Made by a program: the position numbers and the translations under genes. A stretch of 64,000 bases of DNA from Lota lota (taxonomy: Eukaryota; Chordata; Actinopteri; Gadiformes; Lotidae): positions 1,984,501 to 2,048,500 of the forward strand of contig JACYXH010000310.1 of NCBI GenBank assembly GCA_026745465.1. The letters run 5' to 3'. The notes beneath the pieces were generated by a model, which had not been told where the DNA came from, made no database searches, and saw nothing but the letters and a program-made list of their open reading frames with translations. Positions 62,671 to 64,000 of this stretch are shown here, piece after piece. Positions within the stretch are counted from its first letter, which is position 1, and the number at the start of each line of letters is the position of its first letter.

Positions 62671-63534
62671 TATAACAATCACACAGAAGGTACATCTATA
62701 AACAAGAAATTAAAGAAAACGTTCGCATATCCTTGACAAGATACCTAAAAACCCACATTAATATCGCTAGTGCTGGTATGCATTAAACCGATCAAAAGAG
62801 TACTTTTGTTTCTTGGCATTAACGAAGCCATTATCGGCCATTAGCATGTACCTCATTAGCTTAGCTACTCTTAGAACTCCTCAGGAAAAGTAAGGGTTTT
62901 CTTGGTGCGGAGGGGTTGGGGGGGTCCGTTGTACGGATGGGTTAAGAAAACTGCACGTGAACAAGAGTTAAGGAATAGGAAAAAACGCCTAAAAACGCCC
63001 TAAAACACTGTATTTTCTCCTCATAAACTATATGACACGAAGCATGCTGCCCTGCTGTGAGTATCAGCACTACTGACCTCGATACATACAGTATATTGAC
63101 CATTAAAAATAAAAAGTAATCTAATGGAATGTTATCCACTCAGGTAAGCGCTCCCGAGTTGACAATTAAGCTCTTCCTGGAAATTATGTTTTTTAGACGG
63201 TAACTTGCCCCACACAACTAATCCCCCATCCCATCCCACCCAAAGGAAACCAATGGTGTCAAAAAATGAGCACAAGTCATCCACTGACGTCAAATTTGTG
63301 GATCTTAAAAACCTTGATCTTGAAACTTGCTTGTATTCTCCTTCTCTCATTTAAAAATAAAATTTAAAAAAATGAAGCTTGTGTCTCTTTCCCCTCTTCT
63401 CTACAAATCACACTACTAAAAAAAACGGTATTTAGAAAATAGTTGGTAAAAATATTCCCCTGAATTGTACAAGAAAAGAAATAAAAGGAGGTACAGGGAG
63501 CGTTGGGTCAAACAAGTCAGATGACGGCGAAGCG

Positions 63535-64000
63535 CTACTCTGCGTCTTCTGCCTTTTTGTCCTCGTCTGTAGATGGGGCCTGGAACAAAAAGTTAAACAG
63601 ATAAATATTACCATCAGTCGTTGTTGGGTGTCAATGCGGTGTCATGGCCGAATGGTCGCTCCATTACATTTCTAGTGAAAACATCCTAGTCTTGAATTCT
63701 ACATTTCTGTAAGTGTTTTGGTCAGCTCCCGGCGTTAGCACCACAGCTACATGACCTCACCTCATCCTTGGCCTCGCCATTCTCCGCGGGGGCCTCTGCT
63801 TCCTCCTCTGGCTTGGGCTTCTCCACCTCCTTGGCCTTTTTGGGCTTGGCAGGGGCCTTCTGCAGGTAGTTAAAACCACATGGGTGACTATATGGAACAG
63901 GTTGGTTTAGGGAAACACATGGCATATACAGTTTGGGTGTTGTTGTTGTTGATGTCCAATTGCAATGGACTGTAAAGATCTTACCTTTATCTTTTGCTTG
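63535..64000 (-). CDS. HMGN-like nucleosome-binding protein, C-terminal exons only
   Basis: Exon pieces in transcription order: 64000-63985 (end of an exon, KQKIK), 63859-63761 and 63579-63535, all in phase 0. The visible 50-odd residues are rich in Lys, Glu, Pro and Ala: KKAPAKPKKAKEVEKPKPEE, then AEAPAENGEAKDE, ending STDEDKKAEDAE. This resembles the C-terminal half of HMGN proteins, which bind nucleosomes and counter chromatin compaction; compare the PAENGETK segment of human HMGN1. The nucleosome-binding core (RRSARLSA) would lie to the right of the window, so the call rests on the chromatin-unfolding tail only. Alternative: another acidic Lys-rich nuclear protein. Convergent with SLC37A4. 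Confidence 0.6.

Overview
This window is eukaryotic nuclear DNA, and everything recognisable in it points to a teleost fish. The genes are split into short exons with GT-AG introns. Most encode close homologues of human proteins. The spacers carry long dinucleotide microsatellites and several copies of a tRNA-derived SINE with the tail common in teleosts (core CGCTTTGGATAAAAGCGTCT). I cannot name the species. I assembled the exons by hand from splice sites, reading frames and remembered family sequences, so boundaries should be good to a few bases but are not transcript-verified.

Layout, left to right: (1) a tandem pair of THAP12-like genes on the minus strand (1-4902, running off the left edge, and 6599-9493), each with a THAP zinc-finger DNA-binding domain followed by a large hAT-transposase-derived body; (2) a CKAP2-family mitotic spindle gene on plus (10569-13442); (3) STT3A, the catalytic subunit of oligosaccharyltransferase, on minus (14791-21447, 17 coding exons); (4) EI24, an ER membrane autophagy/apoptosis protein, on minus (24021-27477); (5) a beta-galactosidase-1-like gene (GLB1L2/3 type) on plus (29351-35769) that has lost both catalytic glutamates and has two irregular exon junctions; (6) B3GAT1, the HNK-1 glucuronyltransferase, on minus (37104-39750); (7) about 16 kb without recognisable genes (39.8-55.9 kb), holding two minisatellites, large microsatellites, a MITE-like element, perfect palindromes and an inverted pair of REST/NRSF (RE1) motifs; (8) SLC37A4, the ER glucose-6-phosphate transporter, on plus (56034-61732); (9) the last two exons of an HMGN-like nucleosome-binding protein on minus (63535 to the right edge).

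The human counterparts of STT3A, EI24, GLB1L2/3, B3GAT1 and SLC37A4 all lie on 11q23-q25 and THAP12 on 11q13, so the window looks like a rearranged piece of an ancient 11q-like block. STT3A, EI24 and SLC37A4 act in the ER membrane and B3GAT1 in the Golgi, but the genes do not form an operon-like pathway; the grouping reflects synteny. The most noteworthy observations are the predicted inactive GLB1L enzyme, the paired inverted RE1 sites about 5.5 kb upstream of the neuronal gene B3GAT1, the 45-bp minisatellite that stays open in several frames, the conserved 22-residue optional exon of SLC37A4, and two roughly 1-kb inverted-repeat elements. I found no clear evidence of a wholly new biological system.
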